Source: Rhizohabitans arisaemae
GTDB taxonomy: Bacteria; Actinomycetota; Actinomycetes; Streptosporangiales; Streptosporangiaceae
Assembly: GCF_025996515.1 (NCBI RefSeq)
Contig: NZ_BLRH01000009.1
Location: 124,001-188,000 of the forward strand
Reading direction: 5' to 3'
DNA: 64,000 nucleotides
Shown here: in pieces, positions 7,764 through 16,680 of the stretch
Layout of the letters: each line of letters opens with the position of its first letter
How positions within the stretch are numbered: the stretch's first letter is position 1
Translations under genes and position numbers: made by a program
The notes under the pieces: model-generated
What the model was told of the DNA's origin: nothing
Databases searched by the model: none
Seen by the model: the letters and a program-made list of their open reading frames with translations, nothing else

Positions 7764-9449
7764 TCAGGGCTCGGCGACGACCAGGTCGATCCGCCCGGAC
7801 AGCAGGGCCAGGTGGACGCGGGCCGGCCACGGCTCGGCCGCGCTCTCCTCGTCATGCGGCCGAGCCGCCCAGTCGTGGGGGACGCCGACCGCGACGGGCA
7901 GCCCCGTCTCGGTCCCGACCCGGTCGGCGTGCCGGAGGACGGCGTCCCAGCCGTCGCCGGCCGGCGAGCCGCGGAGGAGCACCCCGTCCACCCCCCGCTC
8001 CCGCAGCTCGGCGGCGTGCCGCACCAGGGCGTCGCCCTCCTCGGTCCACTCGGGGGCCGCGGGGACCTCGATCTCCGCGAACCGCGGCCGGGACGCGTCC
8101 GCGTCGGCCGCCGGCCCGAGTGACCCCAGCGGGCCGGTACGGCCGGGGGGCGGGGCCGCTCCGTCGCGCACCAGCACCAGGCCGTCCCCGGGCGGCGCGT
8201 CGGGGTAGACGACGGCCCGGCGATGCGGCAGCCGTACCCCGGCCAGCGGCAGCGGGGCGTCGGCGGCGTCGGTCTGCGCCCCGTCCGGCGGGTCGCCGAG
8301 GCCGCACTCGCGGCGGTAGACGGCCTCCGCCTCGGCCAGCCGCTCCGGGCAGCGGCGGCGCAACCCCCGGTGGCCGACCGCGCCGGTGCGGGTCATGAAG
8401 TGCAGGCCGAACCGGGCCGGCGGCAGGTGCAGGCGCCTGCCGTACGTCTCCCACCAGCGCATGCTCGGCTCGGCCAGCCCCTGGGTGCGGGAGACCGGCT
8501 CGCGCCGGTCCCGCTCGTAGGCGGTGAAGGCGGCGGCCGGGTCGTCGTGGCCGCGCAGCGCGGACGCCAGGCCGATCGCGTCCTCCAGGGCCATCTTCGT
8601 GCCGGAGCCGACGGTGAAGTGCGCGGTGTGCGCGGCGTCCCCGAGCAGCACCGTGTTCCCGTGCCACCAGCGTTCGTTGGTCACCACGTCGAACCGGCCC
8701 CAGCGGCTCTTGTTGCCGACGAGCTTGTGCCCGTCCAGGTGGTCGGCGAAGATCTCGGTGAGCAGGGTGAGCGAGGCGTCGTCGATCTCCCCGTCCCCGG
8801 CGAAGCCGGCGTTCCGCCAGACCGCGTCGTCGAGTTCGATCACCACGGTGCTCATCCCGGCGGCGTAGGGGTAGCAGTGCGCCGCCATCGGGCCGTACGC
8901 CGTCCGGACGAAGGCGAGCACGATCGAGTCGCCGAATCCGTGCGACGTGCCGAGCCAGACGTACCGCGCCGCGCCGGTGTACACGCGCGTGCCGAAGTCC
9001 GCCCGCCGGGCCCGGCGGTGCGCCGAGCGCGCGCCCTCGGCGACGGCGATCACGTCGGCGTCGAGGTCCTCGGCGCGGGCCCGGCTCCCGTAGCGGATGA
9101 CGGCGCCGACCTGTTCGGCCTGCTCCCGCAGGATCGACAGGAGCGCGTGCCGGGAAACGGCCAGCAGCCCGAAGCCGTCGTAGCGGAGCGCGGCGCCGGG
9201 CGGCCGCAGCTCCAGGCCCGAGGTCGTCACGCTCGCCTCGACGATCCGCCGGTGCGTCTTGGGGTCGTTCCGGGCCAGTCCGTGCATGGTGCGGTCGGAC
9301 AGGCTCACGCCGAAGCCGAAGACGTCGCCGGGTTCGCCGCGCTCGTGCACCTCGACGAGGGTGTCCGGCCGGGTCAATCCGATCATGCGGGCCAGGAACA
9401 GTCCCGCCGGACCGGCTCCGATTATCGCTATGTGCCGTGCAGCGCCCAT
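7764..9449 (-). CDS. FAD-dependent monooxygenase, salicylyl-CoA 5-hydroxylase-like
   Basis: A 561-residue flavoprotein. It starts with the Rossmann FAD motif IAIIGAGPAGLFLARMIG (about residues 7-24) and has the second FAD region at GNTVLLGDAAHTAHFTVGSGTKMALEDAIGLA (about 265-295). Its overall pattern (GFGVSLSDRTMHGLARND...) matches the monooxygenase half of salicylyl-CoA/anthraniloyl-CoA hydroxylases, which act on aryl-CoA thioesters. The C-terminal third (about 380-561) is not recognised as a separate enzyme and may be a remnant of the fused oxidoreductase region. Divergent from the aryl PKS and close to the aryl-CoA ligase, it is a good candidate for ring hydroxylation of the aryl side chain. 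Start: ATG 9449 begins the Rossmann fold, though GGAGG is rather far; GTG/ATG starts 4-9 codons upstream are possible. Confidence 0.8.
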   Translation of the reverse strand: MGAARHIAIIGAGPAGLFLARMIGLTRPDTLVEVHERGEPGDVFGFGVSLSDRTMHGLARNDPKTHRRIVEASVTTSGLELRPPGAALRYDGFGLLAVSRHALLSILREQAEQVGAVIRYGSRARAEDLDADVIAVAEGARSAHRRARRADFGTRVYTGAARYVWLGTSHGFGDSIVLAFVRTAYGPMAAHCYPYAAGMSTVVIELDDAVWRNAGFAGDGEIDDASLTLLTEIFADHLDGHKLVGNKSRWGRFDVVTNERWWHGNTVLLGDAAHTAHFTVGSGTKMALEDAIGLASALRGHDDPAAAFTAYERDRREPVSRTQGLAEPSMRWWETYGRRLHLPPARFGLHFMTRTGAVGHRGLRRRCPERLAEAEAVYRRECGLGDPPDGAQTDAADAPLPLAGVRLPHRRAVVYPDAPPGDGLVLVRDGAAPPPGRTGPLGSLGPAADADASRPRFAEIEVPAAPEWTEEGDALVRHAAELRERGVDGVLLRGSPAGDGWDAVLRHADRVGTETGLPVAVGVPHDWAARPHDEESAAEPWPARVHLALLSGRIDLVVAEP

Positions 9450-9805
9450 GTTCGTATTCACACCTCCTCGCCCCATCGTCCTCAGCGGGCCCCGAAACGG
9501 GTAGCCGACCGAAGAAATCGCGCACGCTCCAACAAACGGAAAGCACCGCGCATTTACGGAGACGACTCCGCCGACAAGGCGATATCACGATGGCACACCT
9601 TCGCTCCGCCGTCACCATAACCGGCTGGGGGCGGACAAAAAAGCGCACGATCCGACAAACACCGATCCCAGAAACGTCCCGCAATTACGAAGGTGCGTCC
9701 GGCAATAGGGCGAGATCACGATGAGAAATAAACCCGGTCCACTCGTAGTCGAGCTCTCTCGCGACCAGAGACTGGCCTGCGACGAGCAACGGAGGGCTGC
9801 CGTTA
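9450..9805. promoter_or_regulatory. Divergent control region with imperfect ~85-bp direct repeat
   Basis: A lower-GC region of 356 bp between the flavoenzyme (minus) and aryl PKS (plus). Two related blocks occur, 9507-9592 and 9632-9723. They share CGCACGNTCCNACAAAC (9520 and 9644), GCAWTTACGRA (9550 and 9681) and GCGANATCACGATG (9579 and 9710), offset 124-131 bp. The second block contains a good copy of the cluster motif and the first a decayed one. No reading frame here looks coding. Confidence 0.55.
9681..9697 (+). promoter_or_regulatory. Cluster motif copy 3
   Basis: GCAAT-TACG-AAGGTGCG, 109 bp before ATG 9806 of the aryl PKS. A decayed second copy (GCATT-TACG-GAGACGAC) lies at 9550-9566 in the upstream repeat block. 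Confidence 0.45.
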
Positions 9806-12800
9806 ATGAACTCACGCGAACCCATCGCCATCATCGGAATGGCCTGCAGATTCGCCGGAGGCATCGATTCGCCGGAGAAGTTCTGGACCCTTCTGCGCGA
9901 GGGCGCCGACACCATCGGAGAGCTTCCCGAAGGACGCTGGGATTGGTATGCGATGCAAAGTCGCGAAAACGCAGCGGCCCTTCGTGACGTGACCAAGCGC
10001 GGCGCATTCCTCGACGATATAAAGGGTTTCGACGCCGCGTTTTTCGACATCACCCCGCGCGAGGCGTCGCTCATGGACCCGCAGCAGCGGATCATGCTTG
10101 AGCTGACCTGGGAGTCGCTGGAACACGCGGGGATCCCGCCGCACACGCTGAGCGGCACCGACACCGGGGTGTTCGTGGGGGTCGGCGCGGACGACTACGG
10201 CCGCCGGCTGCTGGAGGACCTGCCCCGGGTGGAGGCGTGGACCGGGATCGGCGGCGCCTACTGCGCGGTGGCCAACCGGGCCTCCTACACGCTCAACCTG
10301 CGCGGCCCCAGCGTGGCGGTGGACACGGCCTGCTCGTCCTCGCTGGTCGCGATCCACCTGGCGGTGCAGGCGCTGCGGGCGGGCGAGTGCCCGGTCGCGC
10401 TGGCGGGCGGGGTGCTGGTGATCGCCGGGCCGGGCCTGTCGATGGTGCTCGACGCGGCCGGGGCGACGGCGCCCGACGGCCGGTGCAAGTCGTTCGACGC
10501 GGCCGCGGACGGCTACGGCCGCGGCGAGGGCGGCGGCATGCTCGTCCTCAAGCGGCTGTCGGACGCCGAGCGCGACGGGGACCGGGTGCTCGCGGTGATC
10601 CGCGGCAGCGCCGTCCATCAGGACGGCCGGACCAACGGCATCATGGCGCCCAACGGTGAGGCGCAGGCGCACCTGATGCGCCGTGCCTACCAGGCCGCCG
10701 GGATCGACCCGGCCACCGTGGACTACGTCGAGGCGCACGGCACGGGGACGCGGGCGGGCGACCCGCTGGAGGCCGGCGCGATGGCCGAGGTGTTCGGCCC
10801 GGGCCGGGAGCGGCCCTGCCTGATCGGCTCGGTCAAGCCGAACATCGGCCATCTGGAGGCCGGAGCGGGCGTGGCCGGGGTCATCAAGACCGTGCTCGCG
10901 CTGCGGTACGGGGAGATCCCGCCGAGCCTGAACTGCACGACGCCGAACCCGGCCGTGGACTGGGAGGCCGCGCGCCTGCGGGTGGTCACGGAGCCCACCC
11001 CGTGGCCGCACGCGGGCCGGCCCCGGCGCGCGGGCGTGTCCGGGTACGGCTACGGCGGCACGATCGCGCACGTCATCCTGGAGCAGGCCGAGCGGGTCCC
11101 GGAGCGGGTCCCCGCCGCCGCGGGGAAGCCGTCCCTCTTCCCGATCTCGGCGGCGAGCCTGGCCGCGCTGACCGGGTACGCCGACCGCCTCGCCGACCGC
11201 CTCGCCGGCGGCGACGGCCGGGCCTTGGCCGACGTCGGCCACACCCTGGCCCATCGCCGTACCCATCTGCCGCACCGGGCCGTGGTGGCCGCCGCCGGCC
11301 GCGAGCGGCTGGTCGCCGGGCTGCGGGAGGTGGCCGCGGCCGGCTCGGCGTCGACGACCGGGGCCGTGCTGCCCGGCGCGCCGCGCGGCCTGGTCTTCGT
11401 GTTCTCCGGGCACGGCTCCCAGTGGATCGGCATGGCCCGCGAGCTGCTCGCGACCGAGCCGGTGTTCGCCGCGGTGATCGAGGAGATCGAGCCGATCTTC
11501 GTCGAGGAGATGGGCGTCTCCCCCACCGCGAAGATCCTCGACAGCACCCCGCAGCCGGTCGACGTCGTCCAGCCGATGATCTTCGCGGTCCAGGTGGCGC
11601 TGGCCCGCCTCTGGCGCGCGTACGGCGTGCGGCCCGCCGCGCTGATCGGCCACTCCGTCGGCGAGATCGCCGCCGCGGTCGTCGCCGGGGTGCTCACCCT
11701 GGAGCAGGGCGCCCGCCTGGTGTGCCGCCGTTCGCTGCTGCTGCGCCGGGTCGCGGGCCAGGGCGCGATGGCCATGGTGAGCCTGCCCCCGCACGAGGCC
11801 GGCGCCCGGCTCGGCGACCGCGACGACGTGGCGGTCGCGGTCGCCGCGTCCACCGGCTCGGCCGTGATCTCCGGGGACGTCGCCTCCGTCGCCGAGATCG
11901 GCGAACGCTGGCGGGCCGACGGGGTCGTCGTCCGCCCCGTCGACTCCGACGTCGCCTTCCACAGCCCCCGGCTGGACCCGCTGCTCGCCCCGCTCGCCGC
12001 GTCCGTCGCGGACCTGACGCCCCTGCCGCCCGCCGTCCCCCTCTACACCACCGCGCTGGCCGACCCGCGCTCCGCCGCCCCCCGCGACGGCGCCTACTGG
12101 GCGGCCAACCTCGGCGGCCAGGTCCGCTTCGCCCAGGCCGTGACCGCCGCGGCCGAGGACGGCCACCGCCTCTTCGTGGAGGTCTCCCCCCACCCGGTCG
12201 TCGAGCACTCGATCAGCGAGACCCTGGACGACCTCGGTTTCGAGGACGTCTACGTCACCCACTCGCTCCGCCGCAACCGGCCCGAGCGCGAGACGCTCCT
12301 GGCCAACCTCGGCGCGCTGTACTGCCACGGCGCCGAGGTGGACTGGTCGGCGCACTGGCCGGACGGCGGGCTCGCCGATTTGCCGACCACGGTGTGGCAG
12401 CACCGGCCGTACTGGGCCGAGGAGCCGGCGCGCGGCTCCGCCCTCACCGAGCAGCACGACCCGGAGAGCCACACCCTGCTGGGCGGCCGGGCCACGGTCA
12501 ACGGCACCACCCCGGCGCACGCCTGGCTGACCCGGCTGGACCGCGACTCCCGCCCCTACCCCGGCGACCACCCCGTGCGCGACGTGGAGATCATTCCGGC
12601 CGCGGTGCTGCTCAACACCTTCCTCACCGCCGCCGCCGGCACCGGGGCCTGGCCCGACCTGACCGACGTGGCGCTGCGCATGCCGGTCAGCGTCACCAGC
12701 CCGCGCGACCTGCAGGTGGTCCTGCAGGGCGGCACGATCCGGCTCTCCTCACGGCTGGCCGAGGACGCCGCCGACGTCGGATGGCTCACCCACACCACGG

Positions 12801-14971
12801 CCGTGGTCGAGGCGCAGACGCCGCTCGGCCGCGCCAAGGCGGCCAGAGCCCCCGCCGGCGAGGAGCTGCCCGCCTCCTACCCGGTCGAACGCCTGGCCGA
12901 GCTCGGCGTGGCCGCCATGGGCTTCCCCTGGCGGGTGGAGTCGATCCGGCGCGGCGAGCAAACCCTGACGGCCGTCGTCACCGCCGACCCGGACTCCGGC
13001 CGGCCCCCCGCCACCTGGGCGCCCGTCCTGGACGCCGCCCTCTCGACGGCGTCGGTGGCCTTCCCCGGACCGCCGGTGCTGCGCATGCCCGCCCACATCC
13101 ACCGGGTCACCCTCGCCAAGGCCGCCCCGGCCAAAGCCGTGGTCACCGTGCGGATGAACGGCGACGACGCGGTGGACGTGGAGATCGCCGACCTGGACGG
13201 CACCGTGACGGGCCGGCTGACCCGGCTGCGGTACGGCCTCCTGGACGGCGGCGTCGGCGTGGTCAGCGACCCGCGCCGCCTGGTGCACAAGGTGGTCTGG
13301 CGGCCGGCCGACCGCAGGGAGCCGGCCGCCGCGCCGACCGTCGTCCTCGTCGGCGACAGGACGCCGCTCGCCCGGGCGCTCACCGACCGGCTCACCGCCG
13401 CCGGCACGCCGTACCGGACGGTCGGCACCCCGGAGGAACTGCGCGAACGCGACCTCACCGGCGACCACGCCGTCCTGGTGGTCCCCCCGGCCGGGGTGCC
13501 CGGCGAGGTGGAGGAGACCGCGGTCCGGGCCACCTGGCTGCTGGCACGGACCGCGCGGCGGCTGGCCGGCGCCCGGCTGTCCAACCCGGCCCGGCTCTGG
13601 TGCCTGTCCCAGGGGGTGCGCGAATGCGTGGACGAGGCCGCGCTCGGCCACGGCGGGCTGTGGGGCCTGGCCCGGGTCGTCGGCGGCGAGCACCCGGAGT
13701 TCTGGGGCGGGCTCATCGACGTCGACCGCTCGGCCCCCGACCTGGCCGGGGCCCTCGACGTCCTGCGGACCGTCCACGGCGAAGACCTGATCGCGATGCG
13801 GGACGGCGCGGCGCTCGTCCCCCGCCTCCTCCCCGTGGACGGCCGCCCTGCGTCGCCCCCGAGCACCTGCCGCCCCGACGGCACCTACCTGATCACCGGC
13901 GGCCTGGGCGCGCTCGGCCTGGAGATCGCGCAGTGGCTGGCGAGCCGCGGAGCCCGGCGGATCGTGCTGGCGGGCCGGCGGGCGCTCCCGTCCCGGGACC
14001 TCTGGGACGAGCTCACCGACCCGCGGGAGCTGGCCCAGGTCGAGGCGGTCCGGTCGCTGGAGCGGCTCGGCGTCACCGTGGTCACCGTCGCGGTCGACAT
14101 CGCCGACCCGGTGGCCGCGGCCAAACTGCTCTCCCTGTCCGTGCTCGGGCTGCCGCCGTACCGCGGGGTCGTGCACGCGGCCGGCGTCCTGGACAACCGG
14201 ATGCTCGGCACCCTGGACGAGGACTCCCTCCGCACGGTGCTCCGGCCCAAGGTCAACGGCGCGCTCGTGCTGCACGGCCTGTTCCCGCCGGGCAGCGTCG
14301 ACTTCCTCGTGCTCTTCTCCTCCAGCGGCCACCTGCTGGGGCTGCCCGGGCAGGCCAGCTACGGCGCGGGCAACAGCTTCCTGGACACCCTCGCCGCGCA
14401 CCGCCGCGCCCTCGGCGACACCGCCGCGATCAGCCTGGGCTGGACCTCCTGGCGCGGGCTCGGCATGTCGACCTCGTCGGAGGCGATCGACGCCGAGCTG
14501 GCCGCCCGCGGCGTGGCCGACATCACCGCCACCGAGGCGTTCGACTCCTGGGAGCTGGCCGAGCGGTACGGCATGCCGTACGCGGCCGTCCTCCGGTCGA
14601 TCCCGCTGGAGCCGGGCGGACGCCGGCCCGCGCTTCTCGGCGAGTTGAGCGTGGAGACGCCCGACCAGGAGGCCACGCCGACTTCGGCCGTATCCCCCTG
14701 GATCGGTCTGGAAGGCCCCGAGCTGCACAAGTTCCTCACCGAGGAGGTCTGCCGCCAGGTGGCCGCCGTGACCAAACTCTCGGCCGACGAGGTGGACCCC
14801 CGTCAGCCGCTGGTCGAGATGGGCCTGGACTCGGTGATGACCCAGCGAATCAGGCGGGCGCTGGAGCGCAGGTTCCGGCTGCCGCTGCCGGTGACGCTCC
14901 TGTGGGACCGGCCCACCATCGACTCGGTCGCCGCTCTGCTGACCGAGCGGATCAGCGAAGGGAGTGCGTGA
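9806..14971 (+). CDS. Iterative type I aromatic PKS (6-methylsalicylate/naphthoate type)
   Basis: A 1721-residue polyketide synthase with the order KS-AT-DH-KR-ACP of 6-MSA and naphthoate synthases. KS about 5-430: active Cys176 in VDTACSSSL, His311 in EAHGTGT, His349 in NIGHLEAGAG. AT about 525-820: Ser617 in GHSVGE. DH-like domain about 885-1150: His922 in YPGDHPVRD and Asp1075 in PVLDAALS. KR about 1160-1560: GGLGALG at 1365-1371. ACP about 1645-1715: Ser1676 in MGLDSVMTQ. It would build an aryl acid from malonyl-CoA. The gene mix (CoA ligase, methyltransferase, C-methyl sugar) recalls maduropeptin, favouring 6-MSA, but naphthoate cannot be excluded. The stop overlaps the ligase start (TGATG). 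No thioesterase domain is present. Confidence 0.93.
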   Translation: MNSREPIAIIGMACRFAGGIDSPEKFWTLLREGADTIGELPEGRWDWYAMQSRENAAALRDVTKRGAFLDDIKGFDAAFFDITPREASLMDPQQRIMLELTWESLEHAGIPPHTLSGTDTGVFVGVGADDYGRRLLEDLPRVEAWTGIGGAYCAVANRASYTLNLRGPSVAVDTACSSSLVAIHLAVQALRAGECPVALAGGVLVIAGPGLSMVLDAAGATAPDGRCKSFDAAADGYGRGEGGGMLVLKRLSDAERDGDRVLAVIRGSAVHQDGRTNGIMAPNGEAQAHLMRRAYQAAGIDPATVDYVEAHGTGTRAGDPLEAGAMAEVFGPGRERPCLIGSVKPNIGHLEAGAGVAGVIKTVLALRYGEIPPSLNCTTPNPAVDWEAARLRVVTEPTPWPHAGRPRRAGVSGYGYGGTIAHVILEQAERVPERVPAAAGKPSLFPISAASLAALTGYADRLADRLAGGDGRALADVGHTLAHRRTHLPHRAVVAAAGRERLVAGLREVAAAGSASTTGAVLPGAPRGLVFVFSGHGSQWIGMARELLATEPVFAAVIEEIEPIFVEEMGVSPTAKILDSTPQPVDVVQPMIFAVQVALARLWRAYGVRPAALIGHSVGEIAAAVVAGVLTLEQGARLVCRRSLLLRRVAGQGAMAMVSLPPHEAGARLGDRDDVAVAVAASTGSAVISGDVASVAEIGERWRADGVVVRPVDSDVAFHSPRLDPLLAPLAASVADLTPLPPAVPLYTTALADPRSAAPRDGAYWAANLGGQVRFAQAVTAAAEDGHRLFVEVSPHPVVEHSISETLDDLGFEDVYVTHSLRRNRPERETLLANLGALYCHGAEVDWSAHWPDGGLADLPTTVWQHRPYWAEEPARGSALTEQHDPESHTLLGGRATVNGTTPAHAWLTRLDRDSRPYPGDHPVRDVEIIPAAVLLNTFLTAAAGTGAWPDLTDVALRMPVSVTSPRDLQVVLQGGTIRLSSRLAEDAADVGWLTHTTAVVEAQTPLGRAKAARAPAGEELPASYPVERLAELGVAAMGFPWRVESIRRGEQTLTAVVTADPDSGRPPATWAPVLDAALSTASVAFPGPPVLRMPAHIHRVTLAKAAPAKAVVTVRMNGDDAVDVEIADLDGTVTGRLTRLRYGLLDGGVGVVSDPRRLVHKVVWRPADRREPAAAPTVVLVGDRTPLARALTDRLTAAGTPYRTVGTPEELRERDLTGDHAVLVVPPAGVPGEVEETAVRATWLLARTARRLAGARLSNPARLWCLSQGVRECVDEAALGHGGLWGLARVVGGEHPEFWGGLIDVDRSAPDLAGALDVLRTVHGEDLIAMRDGAALVPRLLPVDGRPASPPSTCRPDGTYLITGGLGALGLEIAQWLASRGARRIVLAGRRALPSRDLWDELTDPRELAQVEAVRSLERLGVTVVTVAVDIADPVAAAKLLSLSVLGLPPYRGVVHAAGVLDNRMLGTLDEDSLRTVLRPKVNGALVLHGLFPPGSVDFLVLFSSSGHLLGLPGQASYGAGNSFLDTLAAHRRALGDTAAISLGWTSWRGLGMSTSSEAIDAELAARGVADITATEAFDSWELAERYGMPYAAVLRSIPLEPGGRRPALLGELSVETPDQEATPTSAVSPWIGLEGPELHKFLTEEVCRQVAAVTKLSADEVDPRQPLVEMGLDSVMTQRIRRALERRFRLPLPVTLLWDRPTIDSVAALLTERISEGSA

Positions 14972-16623
14972 TGACACTCGACGGCGTGGTGTCCTGGCCT
15001 GCCGACGTGGCCGAGCGGTACCGGGAAGCCGGCTGCTGGCGCGGCCTGCCCCTGGGCGCCTGGCTGTGGGAGTGGGCCGGCCGATGGCCGGACCGGGTCG
15101 CGCTCGTCGACGGCGACCGCCGGCTGACCTACCGCGACCTGGCGGTCAAGGCCGACCTGCTGGCCGAGCGCCTGGCCGGGCGGGGACTCGGCCGGGGCGA
15201 CACCGTGCTGCTCCAGCTCCCGAACCGCTGGGAGTTCCTCGTCGTCACCCTGGCCTGTTTCCGGCTCGGCACCGTGCCGGTGATGATGCTCCCGCCGCAC
15301 CGCGAGCACGAGCTCGGCTCGATCGGCGCGCACGTACAGGCCAAGGCGCTCGTCGTGCCCGACGTGTGGCGCGGCTTCGACCACCAGGAGCTGGCCCACC
15401 GGGTGGCGGCCGGGCTGCCGGACCCCGCGGAGGTGCTGGTGGTGGGTGACTCCGTATGGCCGGAGAGCGTCGACGTGCGCGGCCTCATCGCGGCCGAGGC
15501 CGAATCCGGGGACGTGGCCGGACGGCGGGCCCGGCTGGACGCGCGGGCGCCCGCCGGGTCGGACGTGGCCCTGTTCCTGCTGTCCGGCGGCACCACCGGC
15601 GTGCCCAAGGTGATCGGCAGGACGCACGACGACTACGGGTACAACATCAGGTGCGCCGCGCGGGCCTGCGGCTTCGGGCCGGACACCGTCTACCTCGCGG
15701 TCCTGCCCGCCGGGCACAACTTCCCGCTCGCCAACCCCGGCATCCTGGGCGCGCTGTACTCGGGCGGCCGGGCGGTGCTGCTCCCCTCCCCCCGGCCGGA
15801 GCCGGTGTTCGCGGCGATCGAGACCGAGCGGGTCACCGCCGTCTCGGCGGTCCCCGCGGTGGCGCTGCGCTGGGCCCGGGAGGCCGCCGCCGGCGACCGG
15901 GACCTGTCGAGCCTGAAACACGTGCACGTCGGCGGGTCGGTGCTCACCCCCGAGCTCGCCGCCGGGATCGGGCCCGCGCTCGGCTGCCGCCTGCAGCAGG
16001 TGTACGGCATGGCCGAGGGGCTGGTCTGCTACACCCCGCTCGACGCGCCCGACCACGTGGCCCACGGCACTCAGGGCGTCCCGATCAGCCCGTACGACGA
16101 GCTGCTGGTGGTCGGCCCGGACGGGGCCTCCGTGCCGCCCGGCGAGATCGGCGAGCTGCTCACCCGCGGCCCCTACACCCCGCGGGGCTACTACGGCGTG
16201 CCCGAGCAGAACCTGCTGTCGTTCACCCCCGAGGGGTGGTACCGCACCGGCGACCTGGTGCGGATCACCCCCGAGGGGAACGTGGTGGTGTGCGGCCGGG
16301 TCAAGGACCTGATCAACCGGGCGGGCGAGAAGATCTCGGCCGGGGAGATCGAGACGCTCATGCAGGAGCTGCCGGAGGTCGCCGAGGTGGCCGCGATCGC
16401 CGTACCCGACCCGGAGGTGGGTGAACGGGTCTGCGCCTTCGTCCGCCTCCACCCCGGCCGGCGTCTCACCCTGGCCGGCGTTTCCGCCGCGCTGACCGCG
16501 CGGGGGCTCGCCGCCTTCAAGATCCCGGAGCTGCTGGAGACGGTGGCGGAGTTCCCGTACACCGCGGTCGGCAAGCCGGACAAGAAGGCGCTGCGCGAAC
16601 TGCTCGCGACCCGGGTCCCCTGA
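14971..16623 (+). CDS. Aryl acid:CoA/AMP ligase
   Basis: A 550-residue adenylate-forming enzyme of the 2,3-dihydroxybenzoate-AMP ligase (DhbE) type. Visible motifs: A3 FLLSGGTTGVPKVIGRTH (about 193-210), A5 YGMAEG, A7 YRTGD, A8 GRVKDLINRAGEKIS, and the C-terminal Lys in AVGKPDKKAL. It has no carrier domain. In the neocarzinostatin and maduropeptin systems the homologous enzyme activates the aryl acid as a CoA ester, and the position here, coupled by TGATG to the aryl PKS, supports the same job. The flavoenzyme at 7764 and methyltransferase at 60440 could act before or after this step. Confidence 0.9.
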   Translation: MTLDGVVSWPADVAERYREAGCWRGLPLGAWLWEWAGRWPDRVALVDGDRRLTYRDLAVKADLLAERLAGRGLGRGDTVLLQLPNRWEFLVVTLACFRLGTVPVMMLPPHREHELGSIGAHVQAKALVVPDVWRGFDHQELAHRVAAGLPDPAEVLVVGDSVWPESVDVRGLIAAEAESGDVAGRRARLDARAPAGSDVALFLLSGGTTGVPKVIGRTHDDYGYNIRCAARACGFGPDTVYLAVLPAGHNFPLANPGILGALYSGGRAVLLPSPRPEPVFAAIETERVTAVSAVPAVALRWAREAAAGDRDLSSLKHVHVGGSVLTPELAAGIGPALGCRLQQVYGMAEGLVCYTPLDAPDHVAHGTQGVPISPYDELLVVGPDGASVPPGEIGELLTRGPYTPRGYYGVPEQNLLSFTPEGWYRTGDLVRITPEGNVVVCGRVKDLINRAGEKISAGEIETLMQELPEVAEVAAIAVPDPEVGERVCAFVRLHPGRRLTLAGVSAALTARGLAAFKIPELLETVAEFPYTAVGKPDKKALRELLATRVP

Positions 16624-16638
16624 CCCGCCCCCACACGA

Positions 16639-16665
16639 ACAGCCCGCGGGAATCCCGCGGGCTGT
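16639..16665. terminator. Bidirectional terminator hairpin
   Basis: A perfect 12-bp stem ACAGCCCGCGGG / CCCGCGGGCTGT with AAT loop lies between the convergent ligase and sugar methyltransferase genes. Confidence 0.75.
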
Positions 16666-16680
16666 CGGGCGTCCGGGCGG

